From NCBI GenBank assembly GCA_934646965.1, contig CAKUEZ010000063.1, positions 1 to 11,749 of the forward strand: 11,749 bases of DNA, read 5' to 3'. This stretch comes from an uncultured Collinsella sp. GTDB lineage: Bacteria; Actinomycetota; Coriobacteriia; Coriobacteriales; Coriobacteriaceae. Positions 1 through 8,485 of the stretch are shown here, one piece after another. The position numbers and the translations under genes are program-made. How positions within the stretch are numbered: position 1 is the first letter of the stretch; each line of letters begins with the position of its first letter. The notes beneath the pieces are model-generated. The model worked only from the letters and a program-made list of their open reading frames with translations, ran no database searches and was not told the origin of the DNA.

Positions 1-1133
1 CGCTCAATGAAGTTGGGCGTCGAGAGCAAGACGTCGACGAGCTCCTGAACCTCGGAGCGCAGCTGGTGGATGGTCGTGAGCGTGGAGAGCTTCTGCTCGG
101 CCAAAATGTCGCGACGCACGCCGCCGATCACGTTGAGGCCGTAGGTCTTGCGGTGACCGGAGAGCTTCTCGGCCAGGTCCATGGACTTCTCGCGGACGCG
201 GAAGAACTGCTGGAAGCCGGAGTCGAAGCCCGTGTAGTGAGACGCCAGGCCAATGTTGAGCAGATGAGAGTGCAGGCGCTCGACCTCGAGCATGATAGCG
301 CGGATGTACTGGGCGCGCGGCGGGACATGGATGCCCTGGGCGCGCTCGACGGCCTCGGCATAGGCCACCGAGTGGGCGCAGCCGCAGATGCCGCAGATGC
401 GGTCGGCGAGGAACGTCACGGCATCATAGTTCAGGCGCGTCTCGGCGACCTTCTCCATGCCGCGGTGCACGTAGAACAGACGGTAGTCGGCGTCGACGAT
501 CGTCTCGCCCTCGACGAACAGGCGGAAGTGACCGGGCTCGTCGGAGGTAATGTGCAACGGGCCCATGGGGACAAGCGTGGTCTCCTTGCCCTTGGTATCA
601 GCCAAGAACTCGTAGTTTTCCATGTCGCTCGCGGGAGCGGGACGGAAACGGTAGTCCATGGAGTCCTTGCGCAGCGGGTACAGGCCGCTGGGCCAGTCAT
701 CGGGCAGTACCAGGCGGCGACGGTCGGGCAGACCCTCGGGGATCAGGCCGAACATGTCGCGCAGCTCGCGCTCGCCCCACACGCAGGCGGGGACGAACGG
801 CGTCACGGACGGGAACGTCATCTTGGCGGGATCGACCTCGGTGCGCACGGTAACCCAGCCGGGGTCCTCCCCCTCCATGGAGATGACGTAGTACACGGCG
901 TAACGGCCGCACAGGCTGCGCTCGTCGTTGCCGACAATCACAGGAATCCAGCCGTAGCGCTCGTAATACAGGTAGTGGACGGCCTCGGGCAGACGGTCCA
1001 GCTTAACGGTGATCGTCAGCTGGTCCTCACACTGCCACTCGACCTTCTCGATGCAGCCCGGAACGGCGCGGCGCAGGGCCTCGACATGGCTCTCGCAGCG
1101 GCGGGCATACACCTTGTTCTCAGTATCAGTCAT
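1..1133 (-). CDS. hyfG: Hydrogenase-4 component G, [NiFe] group 4a large subunit fused to a NuoC-like domain (3' end outside window)
   Basis: Catalytic large subunit that reduces protons to H2 at a Ni-Fe centre on the cytoplasmic face of the membrane complex. The frame is open from ATG 1133 to the left edge, giving 377 full codons of an expected 550 or so. Residues 1 to about 165 are a NuoC/30-kDa-like domain; WGERELRDMFGL at 119-130 and LPDDWPSGLYPLRKD at 143-157 are its signature. The NuoD-like hydrogenase domain starts near residue 188 (VPMGPLHITSDEPGHFRLF). It contains the L1 nickel-binding motif R245-x-C247-x-x-C250-x-x-x-H254 (RICGICGCAH). The second Cys pair (DPCxxC) lies beyond the window. 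The start follows the hyfF stop by three bases, with a purine-rich GAGGTGGAG just upstream inside hyfF. The extended match to E. coli HyfG over both domains makes the call firm; HycE is the only close alternative, and the hyfDEF neighbours favour HyfG. Confidence 0.96.
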   Translation of the reverse strand, partial: MTDTENKVYARRCESHVEALRRAVPGCIEKVEWQCEDQLTITVKLDRLPEAVHYLYYERYGWIPVIVGNDERSLCGRYAVYYVISMEGEDPGWVTVRTEVDPAKMTFPSVTPFVPACVWGERELRDMFGLIPEGLPDRRRLVLPDDWPSGLYPLRKDSMDYRFRPAPASDMENYEFLADTKGKETTLVPMGPLHITSDEPGHFRLFVEGETIVDADYRLFYVHRGMEKVAETRLNYDAVTFLADRICGICGCAHSVAYAEAVERAQGIHVPPRAQYIRAIMLEVERLHSHLLNIGLASHYTGFDSGFQQFFRVREKSMDLAEKLSGHRKTYGLNVIGGVRRDILAEQKLSTLTTIHQLRSEVQELVDVLLSTPNFIE

Positions 1134-1136
1134 TGG

Positions 1137-2696
1137 TTACTCCACCTCGCTCTGAGCGGTCTGGGTACCGAACACAGCGCGGTACATCGGCGCCGCATGA
1201 AGCTCCTCGGTGCTCTGCTCGAGCACGATACCGGTTGCGGCCTCGACACCGCTCACGAGCGGCGTGGGCGTGGCGATACCAAACCAAAGGATCATGACGG
1301 CCAGGATGATCTCGGGGATCAGCATGAGCGCCGGGGCCTCGTGCTTACCCATGCCCTCGGGAGCATGGCCGAACACCGACTTAAGCGCGATGCGGGTAAG
1401 CGCGGAGATGGCGACGGTAAGGCCGAGGGCCACCACGACGACAAGCCACATCGGGCCAGCGGTAACGCCGGCAACAAAGGTCAAAAACTCCGAGATGAAC
1501 ATGCCAAAGGGCGGGAAGGCGGCAAGGCCCAGCAGCGCCAGGATGGCGAGCGCGGCGGTAGCGGGAGCAACCTCCACGACGCCCTGGATCTTGGCCAGAC
1601 TGCGCGTACCGTAGGCATGCTGGATGTTACCGGACACGCAGAAGGCAAGTGTCTTGGTAAAGCCGTGAAACACGCAGTGCAGCAGGGCCGCGGCGATACC
1701 CAGCGGGCCGCCGACACCCAGGCACAGCGCGATGACGCCCACGTTCTCCACGGAGGAGTAGGCGAAGCGGCGCTTGAGGTCGTCCTGGCGAAACATCGAC
1801 AGCGCCGCCACCAGGATGGACAGCGTGCCGACGATCAGCAGCAGAAGCTGCGGGTAGTCGGCGCCCACGGCCTGGATGGTAAAGCCGTAGAAGCGCATGA
1901 TCACGAGCATGGCGCACTTAAGCAGGACGCCCGATAGCAGGGCCGAGACAGGGCTCGGGGCCTGGGAGTGGGCATCGGGCAGCCACGTGTGCATGGGGAA
2001 CAGGCCGGCCTTGGTGCCAAACCCGATCACGATAAACGCGAAGGCGAGGCGCATGAGCGTCGGGTCGAATTGGTCGGCATAAGGCAGAACAGACGACAGG
2101 AAAGCGGCCTCGTGGGCATTGGGAATCACGTCGGCGGCGTTGGCATAGATCAGCAGCGTGCCAAAGAGGCCAAAGGCCACGCCGGCGGTGCAGACCATGG
2201 CGTACTTCCAAGAGGCCTCGAGGGCGGTCTTGTTCTTGTAGATACCGACGAGAAACACGGTGGACAGCGTAGTTGCCTCCACGGCGGCCCAGGTGAGGAT
2301 CATGTTGTTGGACAGGCATGCGAGCAGCATGGTGAACACAAACAGGCTAAACAGCGCGTAGTACTGCTTAGCACGCCCGGCGGGCATGGCGCCCTCCTCG
2401 ATGTCGGCCTTGACGTAGGGCAGCGAGAACAGCCCCGTGAGAAAGCCGATAAAGCCGATGAGCAGCACAAAGATGGAGCCCAGCGAATCGAGGTGGAACC
2501 ACAGGCCAAGGGCGTTGGCGGTGTTGCCGCTCACAAGGACGTCGCCGGCGGTCATAAGCGACAGCACCAGGACGGCCGCGACCGAGACCAGGTTGAGCCC
2601 GGCAAACACGCTATAGGACGTGCTCTTGGGCAAAAACGCCATGACGAGCGAGAACACCAAAGGGGTCGCGAGCAGGGCGAGAATCAACGTTTCCAT
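1137..2696 (-). CDS. hyfF: Hydrogenase-4 component F, antiporter-like membrane subunit (NuoL/M/N family)
   Basis: A 519-residue polytopic membrane protein, close to the 526 of E. coli HyfF. It is one of three Mrp-antiporter-like subunits that set Hyd-4 apart from Hyd-3, which has only one. Residues expected for an ion channel are present: Glu140 in the TM5-type segment (TWAAVEATTLS), Lys229 in GFGTKAGLFPMHTWLPDAHS, His243, Lys260 in a membrane helix, and Lys348 in HGFTKTLAF. Asp-Ala-His after WLP and the SPVSALLSG stretch are typical of the proton_antipo_M domain, which spans roughly residues 130-430. The start ATG at 2696 lies three bases after the hyfE stop and six bases after GAGGGGG. Its stop is three bases before hyfG. 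Role: probable ion translocation linked to electron flow; that it pumps is inferred from conserved residues. Confidence 0.95.
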   Translation of the reverse strand: METLILALLATPLVFSLVMAFLPKSTSYSVFAGLNLVSVAAVLVLSLMTAGDVLVSGNTANALGLWFHLDSLGSIFVLLIGFIGFLTGLFSLPYVKADIEEGAMPAGRAKQYYALFSLFVFTMLLACLSNNMILTWAAVEATTLSTVFLVGIYKNKTALEASWKYAMVCTAGVAFGLFGTLLIYANAADVIPNAHEAAFLSSVLPYADQFDPTLMRLAFAFIVIGFGTKAGLFPMHTWLPDAHSQAPSPVSALLSGVLLKCAMLVIMRFYGFTIQAVGADYPQLLLLIVGTLSILVAALSMFRQDDLKRRFAYSSVENVGVIALCLGVGGPLGIAAALLHCVFHGFTKTLAFCVSGNIQHAYGTRSLAKIQGVVEVAPATAALAILALLGLAAFPPFGMFISEFLTFVAGVTAGPMWLVVVVALGLTVAISALTRIALKSVFGHAPEGMGKHEAPALMLIPEIILAVMILWFGIATPTPLVSGVEAATGIVLEQSTEELHAAPMYRAVFGTQTAQSEVE

Positions 2697-2699
2697 GGA

Positions 2700-3353
2700 C
2701 TACCCCCTCAGCTCGGACAGGTCGTGCGAATCGAGCGAATGGGAGTCTTCCCAAATGCGGCGCACGACGATGGACATGATGATGACGGCAAAGATGGCGT
2801 CGGTGGCGATACCGATCTCGATGATCTCGGGAGCGGTGGGCGCAAGGAGCGCCAGCGTCACGTGGCTGCCGTTTTCCATGAGGCAGTAGCCAAAGATCTG
2901 CTTCATGATGTTGCGCTGCGAGATGATGCAGGTAAGGCCCACAAAGAAGTGGGCAAAGCTGATGGCGAGCGCAGGCGTTGCGACCTCGGCCGTAGGCAGG
3001 CTGATCTGCGTCACGACGGCAAAGCAGATGGCGACCTCGACGGCGATGATGCAGATGGCCCATGCGGGCTTAATGCCGGCAGCCAGCGAAGCGTCGCTCG
3101 GCTCGCCCATCTTCTTGTACGCGCGGTTGAGAATGTACGGGACCAGGACGACCTTGGTGATAAAGGCCGAACCCGCCCACATAAGGAGCTCCTGCGCGCC
3201 GGTGGTGACACCGAGCGTGGCGAGCAGGCCCACGAGCACCAGCGACTGCACCGCATACCAGCGGATGGAGTGCTTAATGTTCTTGGAAATGACCACCATG
3301 GTGGACGTGACGATCAGAAGGCCGCCAAGGATGTTGACGATCGAATAACCCAT
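2700..3353 (-). CDS. hyfE: Hydrogenase-4 component E, NuoK-like membrane subunit
   Basis: A 217-residue protein almost the same length as E. coli HyfE (216), with about six or seven hydrophobic segments. The C-terminal part, about residues 130-195, is the NuoK/MnhC-like portion. It has an almost unbroken match to HyfE: SQRNIMKQIFGYCLMENGSH (145-164) and then EIGIATDAIFAVI (about 179-191). Buried acidic residues Glu160, Glu179 and Asp185 are suited to proton relay. The N-terminal QSLVLVGLLATL and AFITKVVLVP segments also match. The preceding gene's TAG stop is built into the Shine-Dalgarno sequence (TTAGGAGG, about 10 bases before the ATG), which argues for coupled translation from hyfD. HyfE has no counterpart in the Hyd-3 (hyc) operon, so its presence identifies this as a Hyf-type complex. 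Confidence 0.95.
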   Translation of the reverse strand: MGYSIVNILGGLLIVTSTMVVISKNIKHSIRWYAVQSLVLVGLLATLGVTTGAQELLMWAGSAFITKVVLVPYILNRAYKKMGEPSDASLAAGIKPAWAICIIAVEVAICFAVVTQISLPTAEVATPALAISFAHFFVGLTCIISQRNIMKQIFGYCLMENGSHVTLALLAPTAPEIIEIGIATDAIFAVIIMSIVVRRIWEDSHSLDSHDLSELRG

Positions 3354-3366
3354 GTCGTTCTACCTC

Positions 3367-4824
3367 CTAACCAATCCAGCTGGCCGAAAGCGGGCCGCTG
3401 ACGATGACCATGATGATGAGCACGATGAACACGAATGCCATCGCCTTGGGGAGCGGGGCTCCCGCAGCGACCTCTTCGCTGGGCTCACCGGGCAGGCAAT
3501 AGCCCATCCACTTGAGGAACCAGGCGAAGGTGGCGACGGTCTCGGCGACCATGATGCACACGAGCACCAAGATCGCGACGTTGCCGGCACCGACGGAGAA
3601 GCCGCCGGCGATGATCTGGAACTTCGAGAAGAACGTGTTCATAGGCGGCACGCCGGCAATGGCGAGTGCCGCGACACCAAAGCCCACACCCGAGATCGGG
3701 TACTTCTTTACGATGCCGCGCAGCTTGGGCAGCATACGCGTACCAAGCGTAAAGGAGAACGAACCCGCGATCAGGAAGAACAGGGTCTTGGCGAACGCAT
3801 GGTTAAAGATGTGGCACACAGCGCCGTCAAAGGCGAGCTGGCTGCCAAAGACCGAAAGGCCCAGGCCAAAGAACACGTAGGAGAGCTGAGCGATCGTGGA
3901 GAAGGCCAGCAGGCGCTTCATATCCTTTTGCGGCAGGTACATGAGGAAGCCAAAGAGCATGGTGACCATGGCGTCGATAACGGCGACCCAGCCCACAATC
4001 TCGGGAACCTCACCGGCAGAGACAAGGGCGCGGGCGAACACGCACACGCCGACCTTAACCATCGAGGCGCCGTGCAGGTAGGCCGAGACAGGCGTGGGGG
4101 CCTCCATGGCCGAAGGCAGCCACATGTACATGGGAACCTGTGCGGACTTTGCCCAGGCCGCGAACAGCACGAGCAAAAGGACGATGGCCTTAAGGTTGGA
4201 GTCCAGGCCGGCAATCGCGGTGATGGCGAAGGTACCGGTGTGGGCGAACACGATAGCGGCACCCAGGTACAGGCCGAGCGCGCCGATATGCGTGATGATG
4301 AGGGCCTTCATGCCGGCCTTCTTGGCGGTGGGGCTCATGTAGTAGCTGATGAGGCCCCAAGAGCACGCGCCCGTGATCTCAAAGAACACGAGCTGGCCCA
4401 GAAGGGTCGAGCTGTACACAAGACCGGCCATGGCACCGATAAAGGTCGCGAGGTATGCATAGAAGCGACGACGCGGCGCATCGGGGTGCTCACGGTTGTT
4501 CTCGCTCATATAGGGAATCGAGTAGATCACGACGAGCAGGCCGATGCCCACAAAGGCGGGCGCGAGCAGCGTGCTCATACGGTCAAACGTAAATCCCATG
4601 ACGAGGGTCTGCCCAAACGAGATCAGGGGGACCTGCGTATCGGGCATGCCGGCACCGGCGAAGTTCGCGGCGAGGGCGATGGTGCAGACCGTCGAGACGG
4701 CAGCACCCAAGACGCTGAACCACTTGGCGTACGGACGGGGGAACAGGGCGACAAGCACCGAGGCCACCATCGGGGCCGCGATAGCGACCAAGCCGAGAAG
4801 GGACAGACTGACTGCGAATGACAT
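3367..4824 (-). CDS. hyfD: Hydrogenase-4 component D, antiporter-like membrane subunit (NuoL/M family)
   Basis: A 485-residue membrane protein; E. coli HyfD has 479. The proton_antipo_M core covers about residues 125-420. Channel residues are all present: Glu149 in GQLVFFEITGACSW, Lys226 in AAWAKSAQVPMYMWLP, Glu241 and His251 in MEAPTPVSAYLHGASMVKVG, Lys257, and His342/Lys346 in FNHAFAKTLFF. The YSIPYMSENNREHP loop near 101-113 and the C-terminal PGEPSEE loop are HyfD features rather than generic NuoL or NuoM ones. The gene begins 15 bases after the hyfC stop, preceded by GGAGAAGGGAG, and ends 13 bases before hyfE. Together with HyfB and HyfF it gives the complex a three-antiporter membrane arm. 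Confidence 0.95.
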   Translation of the reverse strand: MSFAVSLSLLGLVAIAAPMVASVLVALFPRPYAKWFSVLGAAVSTVCTIALAANFAGAGMPDTQVPLISFGQTLVMGFTFDRMSTLLAPAFVGIGLLVVIYSIPYMSENNREHPDAPRRRFYAYLATFIGAMAGLVYSSTLLGQLVFFEITGACSWGLISYYMSPTAKKAGMKALIITHIGALGLYLGAAIVFAHTGTFAITAIAGLDSNLKAIVLLLVLFAAWAKSAQVPMYMWLPSAMEAPTPVSAYLHGASMVKVGVCVFARALVSAGEVPEIVGWVAVIDAMVTMLFGFLMYLPQKDMKRLLAFSTIAQLSYVFFGLGLSVFGSQLAFDGAVCHIFNHAFAKTLFFLIAGSFSFTLGTRMLPKLRGIVKKYPISGVGFGVAALAIAGVPPMNTFFSKFQIIAGGFSVGAGNVAILVLVCIMVAETVATFAWFLKWMGYCLPGEPSEEVAAGAPLPKAMAFVFIVLIIMVIVSGPLSASWIG

Positions 4825-4839
4825 TGTTTCTCCCTTCTC

Positions 4840-5766
4840 CTACACGCCGACGACCACGAAGACAAACGCCAAAACGGCGATGCCCACGACGATCCAGGTC
4901 TGGTTGCCAAGCACCTTAAAGCGCGAGCGCGAGCAGGAGTTCTCGATCACGCCGCAGATCACAAAGTCGATCAGGCACTTCACGAGGAAGATGACGGCAC
5001 CAAGGACAGCTGCGGCGCCGATGGCAGCAGGCTCGCCCCAGGGGACGAAGATCGCGCAGAACCAGGCGACGACAAGGACCTGCTTCATGGACATGGCGAG
5101 CTTGGCCATGGCAAGCGACGGGCCGGAAAGCTCGGCAAGCGGGCCCTCCTGAAGCTCCTGCTCGGCCTCGGCCTGGTCAAACGGCAGCTTGCCCAGCTCC
5201 ATATAGCAGGCAACGGCAAAGGCGATACCGGCAAGGATCACGGCGACCGGCGCATCGACGGCACCCGTCATGATGTGCTGGCCCATGGTGGCGATGTCGG
5301 TAGAGCCGCATACAAGGGCTGCGGCGAACAGCGCCAGCAGCATGGACGGCTCGATGAGCACGCTCATGAGCAGCTCGCGGACACCACCGATGCCGGCGTA
5401 GGCATTGGAGGAATCGACGCCGCAGAGGGCGAAGAAGAAGCGGGCGAGCGCCAGGCTGTACATGATGGTGATGGCGTCACCAAAGACCGGAATGGGGCTT
5501 TGTGCCGTAAAGAGCGGCAGGCCCATGGCAAGCATAAAGGCGACGGCGAAGAACAGCGGCGGCATGATGCGAAGCGCGAAGCTCGCATCTTCGCTTTGGG
5601 ACTCGGGGCGCGCAAAGAGCTTTGCGATGTCGCGGTAGTCCTGCATGATGCTGGGGCCGCGACGGTTGTGCATCTTGGCGCGGATCACGCGACCGAGACC
5701 GGAGAAGAACGGCGCGACGGCCATGACGACCACGCCCTGCAGAACGGCAAGTACGATGTTGTTCAT
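4840..5766 (-). CDS. hyfC: Hydrogenase-4 component C, NuoH-like membrane anchor
   Basis: A 308-residue membrane protein of the NuoH/HycD/HyfC family (E. coli HycD 307, HyfC 322), with about eight hydrophobic helices. It connects the peripheral hydrogenase arm to the membrane arm. Family signatures include NRRGPSIMQDYRDIAKLF (34-51), the cytoplasmic region contacting the small subunit; AGIGGVRELLMSVLIEP (124-140), the GxxxxRELxxSxxxEP motif with Arg130, Glu131 and Glu139; and MELGKLPFDQAEAEQELQEG (189-208), with a run of acidic residues that in NuoH forms the entry of the proton path. The start follows the hyfB stop by 12 bases, and the stop codon abuts the ribosome-binding site (TAAGGAGGGG). 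HycD is the main alternative name; the genes on either side favour HyfC. Confidence 0.94.
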   Translation of the reverse strand: MNNIVLAVLQGVVVMAVAPFFSGLGRVIRAKMHNRRGPSIMQDYRDIAKLFARPESQSEDASFALRIMPPLFFAVAFMLAMGLPLFTAQSPIPVFGDAITIMYSLALARFFFALCGVDSSNAYAGIGGVRELLMSVLIEPSMLLALFAAALVCGSTDIATMGQHIMTGAVDAPVAVILAGIAFAVACYMELGKLPFDQAEAEQELQEGPLAELSGPSLAMAKLAMSMKQVLVVAWFCAIFVPWGEPAAIGAAAVLGAVIFLVKCLIDFVICGVIENSCSRSRFKVLGNQTWIVVGIAVLAFVFVVVGV

Positions 5767-5778
5767 GCTCTCCCCTCC

Positions 5779-7797
5779 TTAACCCATTTTGACGGCAAGC
5801 ACGAGGAACACCACGAGCGCCGCGACGATGTAGCAGATATAGATGCTGTAGTTGCCACCCTCGAGCTTGGTCGCGAGGTCGGCGAGCTTCTCGACGCCCT
5901 TATGCGGGGCATCGACGAGAACCTTGTCGGGCACGGGCTCGACAGCCTCGGCCACACCGGTGAGCTTCTGGAAGAAGTGCGCGATGGACCAGCAGACGGC
6001 CGTGCAGCGGTCACGCAGCGTGTAGAGCGGCTGCATAAACCAGGAAACCTCGGAAGCGAAGGTGGTGGCCACGACGGGCATATGCTCGTTGGGAGCATAG
6101 CCGCATGCCCACGGCTGGGACTTCTGCACCTTACCGACCGTCTTGAGCTTGCGGAAACCGCAGGCAAGGCCGACGAGCACCACGAGCGCGATGGCGATCG
6201 CGGGCGTGGAGGTGGCAGCGCCGGAGTACTGGTTCATAAGCTCCATGCCCTCGGCGGCAAACACGCCACCGTACGGATGCAGCACGGACGCGGCGACATC
6301 GACGAGGACGGGCGCGATCACGGGAGCGCCAATGCCCAGCACAACGCAGATTGCAGCGAGCAGGCCCTGCGCAAACACCATGGGAGCGGGGACCTCCTTG
6401 GCGTTGGCCGCGGCCTCGGAACGAGGAGCGGATGCAAAGGAGACGCCGTAGGCCTTGACGAAGCACGTGACGGCGAGCGCACCGGTAATGGCCAGCGCGA
6501 CGGCGGCGAACACGGCCACGATCATGACGGCCTTGTCACCCTGCATAGCCGCATTAAAGAGCGACTGGTAGGTAAACCACTCGGAAACAAAGCCGTTGAA
6601 GGGCGGAATAGCCGAGATGGCGAGTGCGCCGATAAGGAAGCAGATGGCCGTTGCCGGCATACGGCGGAACAGACCGCCCATCTTTTCCATGTTGCGCGTG
6701 CCCGTCGAGTACAGCAGCGCGCCGGCACCCAAGAACAGCTCGCCCTTAAACATGGCGTGGTTAAACGTGTGGTAGAGGGCGGCCATCAGGGCCAGGACGG
6801 CGACACCGACCGAGTCGAGCGCCATGGCGGCCATGGAGGCGCCCACACCGAGCAGGATGATGCCGATGTTCTCGACGGAGTGGTAGGCCAGCAGGCGCTT
6901 AATGTCATGCTCCTGCAGAGCGAAGGCAACGCCGAGGACCGACGAGATCGCGCCGAAGACCATGACCATGAGGCCCCACCAGACCTGAACGCCCGAGGCG
7001 GAGAGCAGGTCGAGACCCACCTTGAGAATGCCGAAGATACCGATCTTGATCATGCCGCCGGACATGAGGGCCGACACGTTGGACGGCGCCTCGGGATGTG
7101 CCTTGGGCAGCCAGCCGTGCAGCGGGATGATACCTGCCTTGGCACCAAAGCCAAAGAAGGCGAGCACGAAGCACACGGATGCGACCGCGGGGCTAAACTG
7201 CGTAGCGCGGAAATCCGCAAAGGCAAACGAGCCGCCGGCGAAGTTGGTCATGGTGAGGAAGCTCGCCATGATGAGCACAAAGCCCACGTGCGCGATCACA
7301 AAGTAGAGCCAACCGCCGTGGATGGAGTTCTCGTTCTCCTCGATCACGACCAGGAAGTACGAGGTCAGCGACATGAGCTCAAAGGCGACCAAGAACCAAA
7401 ACACGTTGTCGGCGGTGATGACGAGCATCATGGACGCCACGAAGGTGTTAAAGAAGAAGCCGGCGCGGCCCTTTTTGCCCGGGTACTCATCAAAGTAGTT
7501 GAGACCGTAGATCGAACCGGCAAACGCGAGCACCGAGATGAGCGCCACGAACAGGCCGGACAGCTGATTGAGCAGCAGCTGGAAATGCGCGAACGGGAAG
7601 AAGACGATCGTGTCGACCGACGTGACGTCGCCGAGCACGGCCTGAATGCCGGCCACAAAGGAGAGCGCCGCGGCGACGGCGCCGATAAGGCAGCCGGCGG
7701 TCTTGGCGGCGTTGTCGGCCTTGATCAGCAGAACCGAGGCGAGCGCACCGATGCACGAGACGGCAAGCGATGCGATAAACAGCGTCATGCTATCCAT
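5779..7797 (-). CDS. hyfB: Hydrogenase-4 component B, large antiporter-like membrane subunit
   Basis: A 672-residue protein, the same length as I recall for E. coli HyfB. The antiporter core (about 120-430) has Glu140 (FLVAFELMSLTSYFLV), Lys220 (FGFGAKAGIIPLHGWLPKAH), Lys232, His234, Lys251, KRLLAYHSVENIGIILLGVG and NHAMFKGELFLGAG. The C-terminal third has the HyfB/HycC-specific part: a cytoplasmic segment with WACGYAP, a MQPLY stretch, then a final hydrophobic helix (YICYIVAALVVFLVLAV) after a long amphipathic region. This resembles the lateral-helix end of complex I NuoL. The ATG at 7797 lies inside the end of hyfA, an eight-base overlap out of frame, with a GGGAG ribosome-binding site in hyfA. 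Likely role: the distal ion-translocating subunit. Confidence 0.95.
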   Translation of the reverse strand: MDSMTLFIASLAVSCIGALASVLLIKADNAAKTAGCLIGAVAAALSFVAGIQAVLGDVTSVDTIVFFPFAHFQLLLNQLSGLFVALISVLAFAGSIYGLNYFDEYPGKKGRAGFFFNTFVASMMLVITADNVFWFLVAFELMSLTSYFLVVIEENENSIHGGWLYFVIAHVGFVLIMASFLTMTNFAGGSFAFADFRATQFSPAVASVCFVLAFFGFGAKAGIIPLHGWLPKAHPEAPSNVSALMSGGMIKIGIFGILKVGLDLLSASGVQVWWGLMVMVFGAISSVLGVAFALQEHDIKRLLAYHSVENIGIILLGVGASMAAMALDSVGVAVLALMAALYHTFNHAMFKGELFLGAGALLYSTGTRNMEKMGGLFRRMPATAICFLIGALAISAIPPFNGFVSEWFTYQSLFNAAMQGDKAVMIVAVFAAVALAITGALAVTCFVKAYGVSFASAPRSEAAANAKEVPAPMVFAQGLLAAICVVLGIGAPVIAPVLVDVAASVLHPYGGVFAAEGMELMNQYSGAATSTPAIAIALVVLVGLACGFRKLKTVGKVQKSQPWACGYAPNEHMPVVATTFASEVSWFMQPLYTLRDRCTAVCWSIAHFFQKLTGVAEAVEPVPDKVLVDAPHKGVEKLADLATKLEGGNYSIYICYIVAALVVFLVLAVKMG

Positions 7798-8407
7798 TGT
7801 TTACGCTCCCTTCTGCTTTCTCGGACAAGCCCTGGGCCACAGCCGCCACGTCGACAGACGGACCGTTCTCGATCGAACGCAGGCGCTTGGCCTCATCGAG
7901 CTCGCGATCGGCCGCGCCGCCCATGACGGTAAGCGCCTTGGTGGGGCAAGCCGCCACGCAGTGGGGGCCATCAGGGTCGAAGGCACACAGGTCGCACTTG
8001 ACGGCGCAGGTGTACTGACCGGGCGCCCACGTGAGCAGGCTGCTCAGGGACTTAGGATACGAAGGTGTCGGGTCGCACATGCCTGCGACACCGGCGATGG
8101 ACGTGCCATCGGGGTGGATGGCACCGAAGGGGCACGCGATGGCGCACAGCCTGCACCCGATGCACTCCTGCTCCTTGACGTGGATGCGGTCGCCATCGTG
8201 CTCGATGGCGTTCACCGGGCAAACCTCGGCGCAGGGGGCACCCTCGCAATGGTGGCAGGCAAGGGCGGCCGAAATGCCGCCGGTCTTCACGAGCGCCAGA
8301 CGCGGCGTGTCCTGAAGACCCTGCATCCGGTGGGCGTCGGCACAGGCGGACTGGCATGTTCCGCAGCCGATGCACCTCTCCGGGTTGATGTCGATGAAGC
8401 GGTTCAT
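7790..8407 (-). CDS. hyfA: Hydrogenase-4 component A, 4x[4Fe-4S] electron-transfer protein
   Basis: A soluble cytoplasmic iron-sulfur protein of 205 residues, the same length as E. coli HyfA, thought to carry electrons from FdhF to the hydrogenase core. Four cysteine groups give sixteen Cys ligands: CIGCGTCQSAC, CHHCEGAPCAEVC, CIGCRLCAIAC, and CDLC...CVAAC. Between the third and fourth groups is a longer loop (MCDPTPSYPKSLSSLLTWAPG) as in HyfA, which separates it from HydN-type proteins. An ATG at 8407 is chosen over the in-frame GTG at 8413: AAGGAAG (8413-8419) sits five bases before the ATG but overlaps the GTG, and MNRF matches the family start. It is separated from fdhF by a 78-base spacer holding a strong hairpin, and it overlaps hyfB. 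The C-terminal 35 residues (about 170 on) are less conserved. Confidence 0.94.
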   Translation of the reverse strand: MNRFIDINPERCIGCGTCQSACADAHRMQGLQDTPRLALVKTGGISAALACHHCEGAPCAEVCPVNAIEHDGDRIHVKEQECIGCRLCAIACPFGAIHPDGTSIAGVAGMCDPTPSYPKSLSSLLTWAPGQYTCAVKCDLCAFDPDGPHCVAACPTKALTVMGGAADRELDEAKRLRSIENGPSVDVAAVAQGLSEKAEGSVNNG

Positions 8408-8412
8408 CCCCA

Positions 8413-8419
8413 CTTCCTT
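8413..8419 (-). promoter_or_regulatory. Ribosome-binding site of hyfA
   Basis: AAGGAAG on the minus strand, five bases before ATG 8407. It overlaps the alternative in-frame GTG at 8413, which rules that start out as the main one. Confidence 0.7.
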
Positions 8420-8429
8420 TCAAAATAAC

Positions 8430-8464
8430 GGGCCGGGCTCCCGAACGTACGGGACGCCCGGCCC
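8430..8464 (-). terminator. Terminator-like intercistronic hairpin between fdhF and hyfA
   Basis: GGGCCGGGC (8430-8438) and GCCCGGCCC (8456-8464) are perfect inverted repeats of nine bases. Inside them TCCCG and CGGGA add five more pairs around a six-base loop, with one unpaired base at 8455. On the minus strand the stem is followed by GTTATTTTG, a modest T-rich tract, then the hyfA ribosome-binding site. This looks like a partial rho-independent terminator or a stabilising/processing hairpin inside the operon. Because hyfA has no clear promoter of its own here, full termination is unlikely. The stem is certain as sequence; its function is inferred. Confidence 0.55.
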
Positions 8465-8485
8465 AAAAAGCCAACGAAAACGGGA

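Noticed and set aside
5275..7926. Plus-strand open frame of 883 codons opposite hyfC, hyfB and hyfA
   Set aside because: It runs through several real minus-strand genes, is His/Asp/Gly-rich without any domain, and arises from GC-rich third positions. It has no convincing start site. The same holds for plus-strand frames at 66-1937, 1968-3401, 3352-4821 and 8495-10249.
8430..8464. A full operon boundary at the fdhF/hyfA hairpin
   Set aside because: hyfA has no visible promoter in the 78-base spacer and its product is the functional partner of FdhF, so read-through is more likely than complete termination.
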